Source: Pseudomonas fluorescens (GTDB lineage Bacteria; Pseudomonadota; Gammaproteobacteria; Pseudomonadales; Pseudomonadaceae). Taken from it: 64,000 nucleotides of DNA. Location: positions 26,715 through 90,714 of the forward strand of contig NZ_JSAK01000038.1 in assembly GCF_000802965.1 (NCBI RefSeq), read 5' to 3'. Numbering within the stretch: the stretch's first letter is position 1; every line of letters begins with the position of its first letter. This document shows, piece by piece, positions 17,537 through 25,624 of this stretch. Both the position numbers and the translations under genes were made by a program. The notes beneath the pieces are model-generated. The model was not told where the DNA came from. It ran no database searches and worked only from the letters and a program-made list of their open reading frames with translations.

Positions 17537-18979
17537 ATGGAAGCACTGCCCATGATCACAGCAACAATCGGACAACCCTATAACTACAAGGTCGTCCGCC
17601 AATTCGTCGTGGCAACCATTATCTGGGGTGTCGTGGGCATGGCCATGGGGGTGTGGATCGCCTCGCAACTGGTGTGGCCGCAAATGAACCTTGACCTGCC
17701 ATGGACAACGTTCGGTCGGCTACGACCATTACACACCAGCCTGGTTATTTTCGGTTTTGCCGGTAGCGCGCAATTCGCCGCCAGCTACTACACTGTGCAG
17801 CGTACCTGCCAAGTGCGGCTATGCTCGGACAAACTCGCCGCGTTCACCTTTTGGGCATGGCAGTCTGTAATCGTAATCATGCTGATTACCCTGCCGCTGG
17901 GCTACACCACGACCAAGGAATACGCCGAGATCGAGTTCTCCGGCGCCGTGTGGATGACGGTGGTCTGGGTCGCGTACGGCATTGTGTTTTTCACCACCGT
18001 GGTGCAACGCAAGACCAAGCATATCTACGTTGGCAACTGGTTCTTTGGCGCGTTCATCGTGGTTATCGCCATGCTCCATGTTGTCAACCACCTGGCAATC
18101 CCGGTGGACTGGTTCAAGTCCTATCCGGTGTACTCCGGAGCAACCGACGCCATGGTGCAGTGGTGGTACGGGCACAACGCGGTGGGGTTCTTCCTGACCA
18201 CCGGGTTCCTCGGGATGATGTACTACTTCGTGCCTAGGCAAGCTAACCGGCCGGTGTATTCCTATCGACTGTCGATTGTGCATTTCTGGGCGCTAATTAC
18301 CCTGTACATCTGGGCAGGCCCTCATCACCTGCATTACACCGCACTGCCGGACTGGGCTCAATCCTTGGGCATGGCGATGTCGATCATTCTGCTGGCACCG
18401 AGTTGGGGCGGGATGATTAACGGGATGATGACGCTCTCTGGCGCCTGGCATAAATTGCGCACTGACCCGATCCTGCGCTTTCTGGTGTTGTCGCTGGCCT
18501 TCTACGGTATGTCCACCTTTGAAGGGCCGATGATGGCCATCAAGACCGTCAACGCACTTTCCCACTACACCGACTGGACAATTGGTCACGTTCACGCTGG
18601 GGCCCTCGGCTGGGTGGCGATGATCACTTTCGGTGCGACCTACCACATGGTGCCGAAAATCTTCGGTCGCCAGGAGATGTACAGCACTTCATTGATCAAT
18701 TTGCACTTCTGGCTGGCGACCATCGGCACGGTGTTGTACATCGCTTCGTTATGGGTCAATGGCATCACACAAGGTTTGATGTGGCGCGCGATCAACGACG
18801 ACGGTACGCTGACCTACTCCTTTGTCGAAGCCCTGCAAGCCAGCCATCCAGGGTTTGTGGTGCGGTTTGTCGGTGGCGCGTTCTTCCTCTGCGGCATGTT
18901 GCTGATGGCGTACAACGTGTGGCGTACGGTTCGGGTGGCCGATGTGGCAATGGCCGAGCGGGAGGCGCAGATAGCCTGA
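17537..18979 (+). CDS. ccoN: cbb3-type cytochrome c oxidase subunit I, orphan CcoN
   Basis: This is the catalytic heme-copper subunit of a cbb3 oxidase, a 12-helix membrane protein. The family start pattern is YNYKVVRQFVVATIIWG. Conserved histidine segments are visible: RPLHTSLVIFGF, AMLHVVNHLAIP, WYGHNAVGFFLTT, WAGPHHLHYTALP and DWTIGHVHAGALGW. No ccoO or ccoP follows; only a short ccoQ-like gene does, overlapping by one base. This matches the orphan ccoN-ccoQ loci known in Pseudomonas, whose CcoN isoform can assemble with CcoO/CcoP made elsewhere. The start is uncertain: in-frame GTG 17492, ATG 17537 and ATG 17552 are possible, and none has a strong ribosome site. Confidence 0.92.
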   Translation: MEALPMITATIGQPYNYKVVRQFVVATIIWGVVGMAMGVWIASQLVWPQMNLDLPWTTFGRLRPLHTSLVIFGFAGSAQFAASYYTVQRTCQVRLCSDKLAAFTFWAWQSVIVIMLITLPLGYTTTKEYAEIEFSGAVWMTVVWVAYGIVFFTTVVQRKTKHIYVGNWFFGAFIVVIAMLHVVNHLAIPVDWFKSYPVYSGATDAMVQWWYGHNAVGFFLTTGFLGMMYYFVPRQANRPVYSYRLSIVHFWALITLYIWAGPHHLHYTALPDWAQSLGMAMSIILLAPSWGGMINGMMTLSGAWHKLRTDPILRFLVLSLAFYGMSTFEGPMMAIKTVNALSHYTDWTIGHVHAGALGWVAMITFGATYHMVPKIFGRQEMYSTSLINLHFWLATIGTVLYIASLWVNGITQGLMWRAINDDGTLTYSFVEALQASHPGFVVRFVGGAFFLCGMLLMAYNVWRTVRVADVAMAEREAQIA

Positions 18980-19200
18980 TGATCGAAATCGCACTGGATA
19001 TTCTCTGTGCCGTGAGCCTTTGGCTCGGCGTCGAGTACTGTTTGAAGGGGTACACGTCGAAAAGCTTCGATGAGGCCAGTCTGATTCCTTTCGCAGACGA
19101 TCCAGAAATGGCGCGGCGAGTTGAAGAAGCTACTGGCAAGTCCATTAATGCAGTGGCACCGGAAGAACCCAAGCCGGGGTGGATAAATCTGGATATGTAA
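18979..19200 (+). CDS. ccoQ: CcoQ-like small subunit of orphan cbb3 oxidase
   Basis: This 73-residue protein starts at an ATG that overlaps the ccoN stop by one base (TGATG). An N-terminal helix (IEIALDILCAVSLWLGVEYC) would anchor it in the membrane. The rest is soluble, with SLIPFADDPEMARRVEEATG and a proline-rich end. CcoQ proteins stabilise cbb3 complexes. The pairing with an orphan ccoN supports this role. The sequence is too short for certainty from motifs alone. Confidence 0.75.
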   Translation: MIEIALDILCAVSLWLGVEYCLKGYTSKSFDEASLIPFADDPEMARRVEEATGKSINAVAPEEPKPGWINLDM

Positions 19201-19444
19201 ATGGGGGAGGGTGACTGACGCCCCTCACTCGGCGAACCCCCAAATATAGAGCATAAAGCCTCACCGTTGGTAACAGCTTCACAACGTACTCCATTACGTT
19301 CTTTTCATCTTTCAACTGATCTTTTCAAAGAACAATTGATCGATGCGATGACGAGGTAACCAGACGATGCCAAACGATGCTGAGATGATCGAGTGCAGTC
19401 ATTTTGGCAATGAAAGTTTGCAGTCCATGCTGTTGGTGGGATGA

Positions 19445-19777
19445 AGGGGCGTCATTACCTTGGAGCCGGGCGTGGCGATTTCGCAAATGCCTAGTGGCAA
19501 AGCGTTCGAGCAGGACTACAGAGAACGCTTCAAGACCAATATCGAGTTGCATGCCCCGTTTGCTTACGACGGTGTCGGTGTGCTGGTAGCGGCTATTGAA
19601 AAAGCGGGCGCCACCGACCCGCAAAAATATCTCCCAGTGCTTCCCTCCATCAGCTACTTAGGCGTGACCGGCATCATCGAGTTTGATGCCGAAGGTAATT
19701 TGAAGCTGCCGTCGTTCACTGTTTATCAGGTCAAGGCTAACCAATGGCAGCCGGTAAGTGTGGCAGGTGTTAAGTAA
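19445..19777 (+). pseudogene. Branched-chain amino-acid ABC substrate-binding protein, C-terminal remnant
   Basis: The frame RGVITLEPGVAISQMPSGKA to VTGIIEFDAEGNLK and FTVYQVKANQWQPV matches the last third of LivK/BraC-type periplasmic binding proteins. The signal peptide and first lobe are absent, and a TGA at 19442-19444 closes the frame upstream. The remnant ends 50 bp before the atcB-like gene. It may be what is left of an importer that once supplied that pathway. Confidence 0.75.
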
Positions 19778-19829
19778 CCTTAATTAAACGCTGGGCGCGT
19801 GGAAATTCGCCTGGCCTCGGAGGCACACA

Positions 19830-20321
19830 ATGAGCAAGCTGGAAGGGGAGTTGGGCATTCTTGCCCGTCGGCGTATCGAAGCCGAAATCATCAAGCCGAT
19901 TTACGAGATACTGGTGCGTGAGCAGGGCAAGGCCTTCGCTGCTGCTGTGATTGGGGAGGCGGTAGGAAATGCTGCAATCCAGGCCGGCAAGCATTTCGCC
20001 GCGCTTGAAGAAAAGGGGGCCGACTTAAAAAGCTTTGTCGAGCTTCAAGTGTTGTGGGAAAAGGACGATGCGCTGAAGGTTGAGATCATCGCCAGTGATG
20101 CGCAAAACTATGATTATGACGTCAAGCGTTGCCGATACGCCGAGATGTACCACGATATGGGGCTAGCAGAAATCGGCCACTTGCTTTCATGTAACCGCGA
20201 CGAACTGTTTATTGTCGGCTACAACCCTGATATCGAGTTGACTCGCACTCAGACCATCATGAGTGGCGCACCTAGTTGCGACTTCCGTTATCGGGCCAAG
20301 CCACAGGAGTCAAATTCATGA
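19830..20321 (+). CDS. atcB: L-2-amino-thiazoline-4-carboxylic acid hydrolase family protein
   Basis: The 163-residue protein has the family signature in its second half: YDVKRCRYAEMYHDMGLAEI, GHLLSCNRDELFIVGYNP and LTRTQTIMSGAPSCDFRYR. Characterised members open the ring of L-aminothiazoline carboxylate to N-carbamoyl-L-cysteine. Conserved cysteines in KRCRY, LSCNRD and PSCDFRY are present. It overlaps the next gene by four bases (ATGA), and that gene encodes the matching carbamoylase. The pair therefore forms the two-step route to L-cysteine. A ribosome site (CTCGGAGG) precedes the ATG. Confidence 0.85.
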   Translation: MSKLEGELGILARRRIEAEIIKPIYEILVREQGKAFAAAVIGEAVGNAAIQAGKHFAALEEKGADLKSFVELQVLWEKDDALKVEIIASDAQNYDYDVKRCRYAEMYHDMGLAEIGHLLSCNRDELFIVGYNPDIELTRTQTIMSGAPSCDFRYRAKPQESNS

Positions 20322-21553
20322 GCGATCTCGCGCGGGTCAATGGCGAGCGCCTATGGAGCTCTCTAATGGAAATGGCCCAGATCGGCGGTACTGAGAAGGG
20401 TGGCGTATCGCGGTTGGCATTGACCGACGAGGATCGCCGAGGGCGTGACTTGTTTGTGCAATGGTGCGAGGCGGCTGGATGTATTATTCGTATCGACGCC
20501 ATGGGCAATATTTTTGCTCGGCGTCCTGGACTCCAAGATCATCTGGCCCCAGTGTTGGTCGGCTCCCACGGGGACTCTCAACCCGCTGGTGGCAAGTACG
20601 ACGGCATATACGGTGTGCTTGCCGGACTGGAAGTACTGCGTACCCTGAATGACCTCGGGATCAAAACTGACCGGCCCATCGAAGTGGTCAACTGGACTAA
20701 CGAGGAGGGCTCGCGCTTTGCGCCTGCGATGATTTCCTCGGGAGTGTATGCCGGGGTGTTTGATCTAAAGTTTGGGCTCTCCAGAGAGGACAAGTCAGGC
20801 GTCAGTATTGGCCAGGCTTTACAGCATATCGGCTATGCCGGGTCTCATCCGGTGGGAGGCCAGTCAGTGCACGCGTCGTTTGAATTGCACATCGAACAGG
20901 GTCCCATACTAGAAGCTCAGGACATTACTATCGGTGTCGTCACGGGTGCGCAGGGCCAGCGTTGGTACGAGGTGGAATTGACCGGGCGCAGCGCTCACGC
21001 TGGCACCACGCCGATGGATCATCGCCTAGATGCGCTGCTGGGTTTCGCCCGAGTGGTGGAGGCTGTCAATCAGCTGGGGCTAGAGCATGGCGCCGAAGGG
21101 CGTGCCACAGTGGGCATGGCAAATATTTTTCCCAACTCGCGCAATGTGGTGCCAGGACGCGTATTTTTTAGTGTGGAGTTTCGTCATCCGGATGAAGAGG
21201 TGTTGGCGCACCAGGATCAGCAACTGTATGACGCAGTGGTGCGTATTGCCGAGCAGATTGGACTGCAGCACAGCGTCAGGGAAATTTTCCAATACGCGCC
21301 GATTGCGTTCGATAAAAACTGCGTGGAGGTTGTACGCGCGTCCGCCGAGGCGTTGGGGTATAGCCATCGGTCGATGATTTCAGGGGCGGGCCATGACGCC
21401 TGCTATTTGAGCCGTGTAGCACCGACCGCAATGATTTTTATACCCTGTGTGGATGGCTTGAGCCACAACGAGGCGGAAGAAATCCATCCTCATTGGTCGA
21501 CCGCGGGGGCCAATGTTTTATTGCAGGCGGTATTAGCCAAAGCGGACGTTTGA
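20318..21553 (+). CDS. atcC: N-carbamoyl-L-cysteine / N-carbamoyl-L-amino-acid hydrolase (M20 family)
   Basis: This 411-residue metal-dependent amidohydrolase should remove the carbamoyl group from N-carbamoyl-L-cysteine. Metal-site motifs are VGSHGDSQPAGGKYDG (H84, D95), NEEGSRFAPAM and SGAGHDACYLS. The lid/dimerisation domain carries GRSAHAGTTPMDHR. The start ATG at 20318 overlaps the atcB stop. The family also includes ureidoglycolate, beta-ureidopropionase and hydantoin-pathway enzymes; the atcB partner favours the cysteine route. No transporter or hydantoin racemase follows. Confidence 0.88.
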   Translation: MSDLARVNGERLWSSLMEMAQIGGTEKGGVSRLALTDEDRRGRDLFVQWCEAAGCIIRIDAMGNIFARRPGLQDHLAPVLVGSHGDSQPAGGKYDGIYGVLAGLEVLRTLNDLGIKTDRPIEVVNWTNEEGSRFAPAMISSGVYAGVFDLKFGLSREDKSGVSIGQALQHIGYAGSHPVGGQSVHASFELHIEQGPILEAQDITIGVVTGAQGQRWYEVELTGRSAHAGTTPMDHRLDALLGFARVVEAVNQLGLEHGAEGRATVGMANIFPNSRNVVPGRVFFSVEFRHPDEEVLAHQDQQLYDAVVRIAEQIGLQHSVREIFQYAPIAFDKNCVEVVRASAEALGYSHRSMISGAGHDACYLSRVAPTAMIFIPCVDGLSHNEAEEIHPHWSTAGANVLLQAVLAKADV

Positions 21554-21624
21554 CAGCTGCCCACTGATTTGAGGGGAGGGGAGTATTCATCCGATTGTGC
21601 AGTCGTGAATGGAGCGGCAAACCA

Positions 21625-21692
21625 CCGGATCAAAATGCCATTCCCACTATTAACTGAATCAGCTTCTGCTCAACTTGGTGAGCGCCGTGGGT
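21625..21692 (+). repeat. 68-bp repeat, copy 1 (antitoxin 3' end duplicated)
   Basis: This segment recurs at 23681-23748 with five mismatches. In copy 2 it is the 3' end of an Xre/MbcA-type antitoxin gene. Here it supplies the last 21 codons and the stop of an unrelated membrane-protein frame. Confidence 0.85.
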
Positions 21693-21962
21693 ATCACCGC
21701 TGATTTTTTCAGAGGTTTTGATATTTGCCAAAAAACGAAGCACCCCAAAAACGAAACTGGATAAAATAAGCGCGATCATCAGATGTTTGAAGAGATGATC
21801 ACCGAAGCTATAGAACAGAGTATGACTCGCAGCATAGGACTCGACTATCAAGGCAAGAATAGTGCTCAGAACCAGGTTCAACAGATAGCGGTTTGTGATG
21901 CCACAGCATAGGCCGATGAAAAGAGAACCTAGGATTGTAAGAATGCTTTCAGGGGGAAACAT
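21630..21962 (-). CDS. Small membrane protein with an antitoxin-derived C-terminal tail
   Basis: This 110-residue protein is of unknown function. Residues about 5-85 form three or more hydrophobic helices (ILTILGSLFIGLCCGITNRY, LVLSTILALIVES, LMIALILSSFVFGVLRFL). The last 21 residues (DTHGAHQVEQKLIQLIVGMAF, in two parts DTHGAHQVEQ and KLIQLIVGMAF) match the end of the antitoxin at 23686-24135. They come from the 68-bp repeat. The frame thus looks like a chance fusion after recombination. Whether it is expressed is unknown. Confidence 0.5.
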   Translation of the reverse strand: MFPPESILTILGSLFIGLCCGITNRYLLNLVLSTILALIVESYAASHTLFYSFGDHLFKHLMIALILSSFVFGVLRFLANIKTSEKISGDTHGAHQVEQKLIQLIVGMAF

Positions 21963-22080
21963 AACTGCACCTTGTCAGATGCAAAAAGGCTAAGAGGACC
22001 GGCTTTCGGATCTAACTACGAATGAATAGGGTACAGATGATGGCTATTCGCCACTCACTGGTGAACATTAATGTATTCAA

Positions 22081-22284
22081 GGTTGTTTGGACATAGGTGG
22101 TGCCCTGTTATTTCACCTGCTGTCCAAGCAGTACGAGTACGCCAGCGTGGTCTTCACCACCAACTTCAGCTTTCCGGGGGGGGGCTATCAGTCGCGTTTT
22201 GAGCGACGAGAGATCCTGCAAGACAATGTCGATTTCTTCATCTCCAGGTGCATTCCTGACATTGTTTCCAACATCGAGCTCTAA
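22081..22284 (+). pseudogene. IS21-family IstB helper ATPase fragment
   Basis: The frame IGGALLFHLLSKQYEYASVV then FTTNFSF matches the segment of IstB between Walker B and sensor 1 (typically GxxLLFHLxSxxYExxSxxxTTN). A run of nine G bases near 22185 shifts the frame; the other frame continues with a serine-rich tail. Both ends of the gene are missing. It is a scrap of an IS21-type element. Confidence 0.6.
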
Positions 22285-22614
22285 TCGCATTTACTCGCTA
22301 TCTTCTCGCGATTGCTTCGTCGACGCGTTTGCGCTCTCCGGTAATCGAAACGCCGAAATGGGGTAAAGGAAGCTATAGGCTGTTGCACCAATTCCCGACT
22401 TCGGGCCAGATACCTTTACCGAAGGCTAACGGAATGACCTTAAAAACGACGGACTCACCTGAAATCGGTGGTCTGTTTTGGTACTTCAAGAAGCGTGCTG
22501 GCGAATCGAAGCCAGTGGTCGCATGAAGCGGTGCCGTATTGGCCAGTTTTTCCAAGAAGGGATAGATTGATTATGTATCTAATAGATATCATACCTCGCC
22601 TTTTCGGAGGACAA

Positions 22615-23370
22615 ATGGCAATTAAAGCTGAGAAATTCGACATTCGCCCCGTCCTCACTGGCGACTTGAAGGCGATCTCTGCACGCATTAACGCCCATGC
22701 CGATGAACAAGCGGTTGTGATCATCGTGGAGAGCGTAACGCCCGAAACCTTGGATGCCCTAGGTAAATCAATTGAGATGTTGGCCCATGTGTTCTCCCAG
22801 AACATGCAGAAGGCAGGTCTAGAAACCATCGATCAGATCGTATCCCTATTTTTGCCAAAGGTCCCGGTCAGTTCCAATCTGATGCGCGAGGCTCAGATGC
22901 TCGCCAAGGCCAAGAAGGCGGTGTTGGAGAGTGGCGACTGGGTGACTGCTTCAGATATCGCCAAACTGGGCGAATTCACGACAAACAACCCAAGCTCGGG
23001 CCCCAACAAATGGAAACGAGACAATCGCTTATTCGCGATCCGACACAACGGTAGCGATTACTTCCCAGTCTACGGGCTCGACAAGGACGCAGCGTATCGC
23101 CCGCTACCAGCGATGCGGGAAGTCATCAACATCTTGGCAACCAAGAAGAGCAGTTGGGGCCTGGCTTACTGGTTTGCCTCAGTGAGCAGCCTGCTTGGAG
23201 GCAAGCGACCACAAGACCTGCTAGTCACAGATCCGCAGCGGGTTATTGAAGCAGCAAAGGACGAGGTAGCTGGCATTACCCATGGCTTAGTCATCAACCC
23301 CAAACACCCTAGGCACCGAGTTACACCTGACAAGCAATCATGTTGGATATTCAGTGGCATTCGATCTTGA
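22615..23370 (+). CDS. Antitoxin-like protein with Xre/MbcA/ParS-type toxin-binding domain (orphan)
   Basis: This protein has 251 residues from the ATG at 22615, which has GGAGG six bases upstream; longer in-frame starts exist. The middle has a winged-helix-like stretch (ESGDWVTASDIAKLGEF). Near residues 190-235 it carries WGLAYWFASVSSLLGGKRPQ and DLLVTDPQRVIEAA, typical of the domain that binds RES or related toxins. No toxin gene follows; a group II intron 3' end does. Homologues usually stop soon after this domain, so the last 28 residues may be readthrough into foreign DNA. Confidence 0.6.
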   Translation: MAIKAEKFDIRPVLTGDLKAISARINAHADEQAVVIIVESVTPETLDALGKSIEMLAHVFSQNMQKAGLETIDQIVSLFLPKVPVSSNLMREAQMLAKAKKAVLESGDWVTASDIAKLGEFTTNNPSSGPNKWKRDNRLFAIRHNGSDYFPVYGLDKDAAYRPLPAMREVINILATKKSSWGLAYWFASVSSLLGGKRPQDLLVTDPQRVIEAAKDEVAGITHGLVINPKHPRHRVTPDKQSCWIFSGIRS

Positions 23371-23423
23371 TCGTCCGCCTTTTCGAAGATGGTAGGCATC
23401 CGGAGAAGCCATCTATCCGAGGC

Positions 23424-23496
23424 AGGAACCGTATGCGGTAGTTCCGCACGTATGGATCTGTGCGGGGCGGGAGGTAACTGCCGTCCCTACCGCGAC
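23424..23496 (+). mobile_element. Group II intron 3' end (domains V-VI), degenerate
   Basis: ACCGTATGCGGT-AGTT-CCGCACGTATGGA folds into a domain V-like hairpin. It is followed by a long stem (GCGGGGCGGG...CCGTCCCTACCGC) with the layout of domain VI. A related copy lies at 26050-26121. No intron ORF or domains I-IV are seen here, so it is a truncated relic. Loss of the usual AGC triad at the domain V start suggests it cannot splice. Confidence 0.6.
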
Positions 23497-23680
23497 CGAT
23501 TACAGGTCTTGAGTTGTTAATCGCTGCTTTGGTGTTGGGGCCCATTCCGAATTGACCCAGTTACCGAACTGGTACTGGCTCAGCCTTATCCCTCGCGGAT
23601 TTTTGCCTGTGCTGGAGTTTTGCTGATTTGGCGGTCGTTCACTTGTGCTCAGCACACTGGTCAATTCAACGTCAACATTA

Positions 23681-23748
23681 CCGGATCAAAATGCCATTCC
23701 CTCTATTATCTGAATCAGCACCTGCTCAACTTGGCGAGCGCCGTGGGT
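23681..23748 (+). repeat. 68-bp repeat, copy 2
   Basis: This copy contains the stop and last codons of the antitoxin gene 23686-24135 (minus strand) and is the presumed source of the copy at 21625-21692. Confidence 0.85.
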
Positions 23749-24135
23749 GGTGGAAAGCATTGCAATTGGGCTTTTTCCAAAAAAACAATCTTTGGGTTTT
23801 AACAGCCATCGCTTAGCCTTCACTTCATCTCCGAAGATCGCTTCGGACATAGCTATGATGTGAACGATGCGAAACAGTCGATCGCTCTCGTTCTGCGTCA
23901 ATCGTTGTCCGCGTGCCAACCTCGCTTTGAGAGTTTTGAGTGCAATGATCTGATTTCGCGCTGTCGGGTTGAGGGTGCCAAGGTCGCAAAGAGTCTTGAT
24001 GGTGTCGGCCGAGAAACCCGCCACGATCAGATTGTGGATGTCTTGATCTGAAGCGCTCGCAGGTATATTGAGCAGCACCTCCAGTCGGATCCGGTAGGTT
24101 CGATAAGCACTATCGAGCATGACTTCAGCAAACAT
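23686..24135 (-). CDS. Xre/MbcA/ParS-family antitoxin, orphan
   Basis: This 149-residue protein has the two-part layout of RES-toxin antitoxins. An N-terminal helical DNA-binding part (residues about 20-85) includes IKTLCDLGTLNPTARNQ. A C-terminal toxin-binding domain follows, with RLFRIVHIIAMSEAIFGDEV, KAKRWLLKPKDCFFGKSPIA and a helix ending GARQVEQVLIQIIEGMAF. AAGGTGA precedes the ATG at 24135. A RES toxin would normally overlap its 3' end, but no such frame is present downstream, so the partner is lost. Confidence 0.75.
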   Translation of the reverse strand: MFAEVMLDSAYRTYRIRLEVLLNIPASASDQDIHNLIVAGFSADTIKTLCDLGTLNPTARNQIIALKTLKARLARGQRLTQNESDRLFRIVHIIAMSEAIFGDEVKAKRWLLKPKDCFFGKSPIAMLSTTHGARQVEQVLIQIIEGMAF

Positions 24136-24244
24136 GGGTCACCTTCTGGGTTCGACCTTTGCAACATAGCATTTGGCTAAGGCATCAGCTTGGGGCTGTA
24201 TGTTTGTCGGCCACACCTTCGAGAGCTCCGTTACCGACCCCAAT

Positions 24245-24535
24245 CTACGAGTCGCGGGACTGGCCCGAAGTGGACTCTTGTCGGATCCGTTCAAGCAATG
24301 AGTCTAAATCTGTATCAGGCTCAAGCAGCAAAAAACTCTCAAGTAGGAGGGTAAGCGGGTGTACTCCCATTCTACCTGCAAGCTCCGATGCCTTCTCCAG
24401 CGTGACATTTTTAAGGCCACGTTCAAGGGTGCTGAGATATGTCCTGCTGCTGACGATTCCAAAATCTTCTTGGGTCAAACCGCGACGAAGACGCGTGTTA
24501 CGTAACGCAATAGCGAACGCTTCCCTCAGTTCCAT
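24245..24535 (-). CDS. XRE-family helix-turn-helix repressor
   Basis: This 96-residue protein is mostly one Cro/CI-type domain (residues 4-60): FAIALRNTRLRRGLTQEDFG, then RTYLSTLERGLKNVTLEKAS, then LAGRMGVHPLTLLLE. A short acidic, helical tail follows. It is divergent from the gene at 24620, with 84 bp between. A pair of CTATAG palindromes there overlaps the promoter of that gene and is a natural operator. It probably represses its neighbour and perhaps itself. Confidence 0.85.
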   Translation of the reverse strand: MELREAFAIALRNTRLRRGLTQEDFGIVSSRTYLSTLERGLKNVTLEKASELAGRMGVHPLTLLLESFLLLEPDTDLDSLLERIRQESTSGQSRDS

Positions 24536-24570
24536 TTTGTTTCACTCACAAAAGGAACGATGAAGCCTTT

Positions 24571-24599
24571 TTGAACTCTATAGAGCTACAATCTATAGT
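24571..24599 (+). promoter_or_regulatory. Promoter and likely XRE operator for 24620-25147
   Basis: TTGAAC (24571-24576) and TATAGT (24594-24599) are separated by 17 bases and form a good sigma-70 promoter. Two CTATAG palindromes (24578-24583 and 24593-24598) lie 15 bases apart inside it, one in the spacer and one on the -10. That is the layout of a repressor operator. Confidence 0.6.
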
Positions 24600-24619
24600 G
24601 TTCATTTTGGGAGGGGTTT

Positions 24620-25147
24620 ATGCCCGCACTACAGATTAGCGCCAGTCAGTTATCTACGACGGGTGACGAGGACAGCCCTTCAACCATGCTGATTGTCGCG
24701 GTGGCGAACATTGCTCAGCCGGAGCAGGGCATCGAGATGGAAAAATGCCTGTCAGGCCAAAAATTGGTTGATCTCTTCAACGAAATCGATCGACCTGAGT
24801 CAGATAAGGCCATCGTTGGCGTCCTATTAGCGATTCCTCCAAAACTCAATGGCTCTTCACGATGGGTCGCCGAGAATGTGTTTGATTTTGCTCGGGTCAA
24901 GCTCAGGGGGAGGGGGGAGGTTTCTTTGGATACATACGCATATCGACTTGCATCACAAGCAGTGTTCCGGGACAACGCCCAAGTCGACCCAGCGGATATT
25001 CTTGACTGGAGGTCACTCTACGAAACGTCCAACGCGGGTGGCAACGTCGACTCGGAACTTGTCGCCCATCAAACGTGGCTATCCATCGTCATCACTCGGT
25101 TGGTCAATGCTGTAAATCTACCTGACGAAGCGGAAGATTCTGAGTAA
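24620..25147 (+). CDS. Hypothetical protein under an XRE-controlled promoter
   Basis: I do not recognise this 175-residue protein. It has no signal peptide or membrane helix. It is acidic (ends PDEAEDSE) and has a central part with VGVLLAIPPKLNGSSRWVAE. GGGAGGGG precedes the ATG, so translation should be efficient. It is divergent from a small XRE repressor and lies among antitoxin genes. It could be a host-interaction, toxin-like or immunity factor, but nothing in the sequence proves that. Confidence 0.7.
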   Translation: MPALQISASQLSTTGDEDSPSTMLIVAVANIAQPEQGIEMEKCLSGQKLVDLFNEIDRPESDKAIVGVLLAIPPKLNGSSRWVAENVFDFARVKLRGRGEVSLDTYAYRLASQAVFRDNAQVDPADILDWRSLYETSNAGGNVDSELVAHQTWLSIVITRLVNAVNLPDEAEDSE

Positions 25148-25341
25148 TGTTCGGGTTTGAAGCTGTGACATAACTCAACTTTTATGAAGTAGGGGAAAGA
25201 GGTATTCCTCGACGGTCAAGAAAATCTACGCGAGTCGATATTCGGTGCGATGACTAAATACTTCACGATTGCTAGCAATAAGCCACAATGAGTGCGGTGG
25301 AAGGAGCATCCGTAACTCACAGCATCCACGAGAGAGCTGTC

Positions 25342-25542
25342 ATGAAAGGAAGGCGTAAAGTCAGTACATCCAAGTGGTTCTTGAAGGCTAAATTTGAGGC
25401 CGAAGCTCAACGAATAAGCGCAAGCAGATCAAACAATGTAGCAAACAGATTTCTTGATGCCGCATTACAGTTCGGAGCTGAGTACGAGCCAACAGGGCAT
25501 CTCGCGGGCGGTTCGAACCCCGCCGCACCTCAAGATGATTGA
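25342..25542 (+). CDS. Short basic hypothetical protein
   Basis: A 66-residue frame beginning MKGRRKVSTSKWFLKAKF, with a helical middle (EAEAQRISASRSNNVANRFL). An earlier ATG at 25288 would add 18 residues. The ribosome site is weak. It could be a small DNA- or RNA-binding protein, or chance. No family is recognised. Confidence 0.35.
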   Translation: MKGRRKVSTSKWFLKAKFEAEAQRISASRSNNVANRFLDAALQFGAEYEPTGHLAGGSNPAAPQDD

Positions 25543-25624
25543 GTTCTGACTTGCCGATCAGGCAGCGCTTATTGCGGCGGTGATAGACGTGTAAGGCCAG
25601 AAAAGGCAGGGGGGAGATAACGGA

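Noticed and set aside
22087..22366. Two overlapping short plus-strand frames as independent genes
   Set aside because: One matches part of IstB and the other is the same remnant after a shift at the nine-G run, so both are treated as one IS21 scrap.
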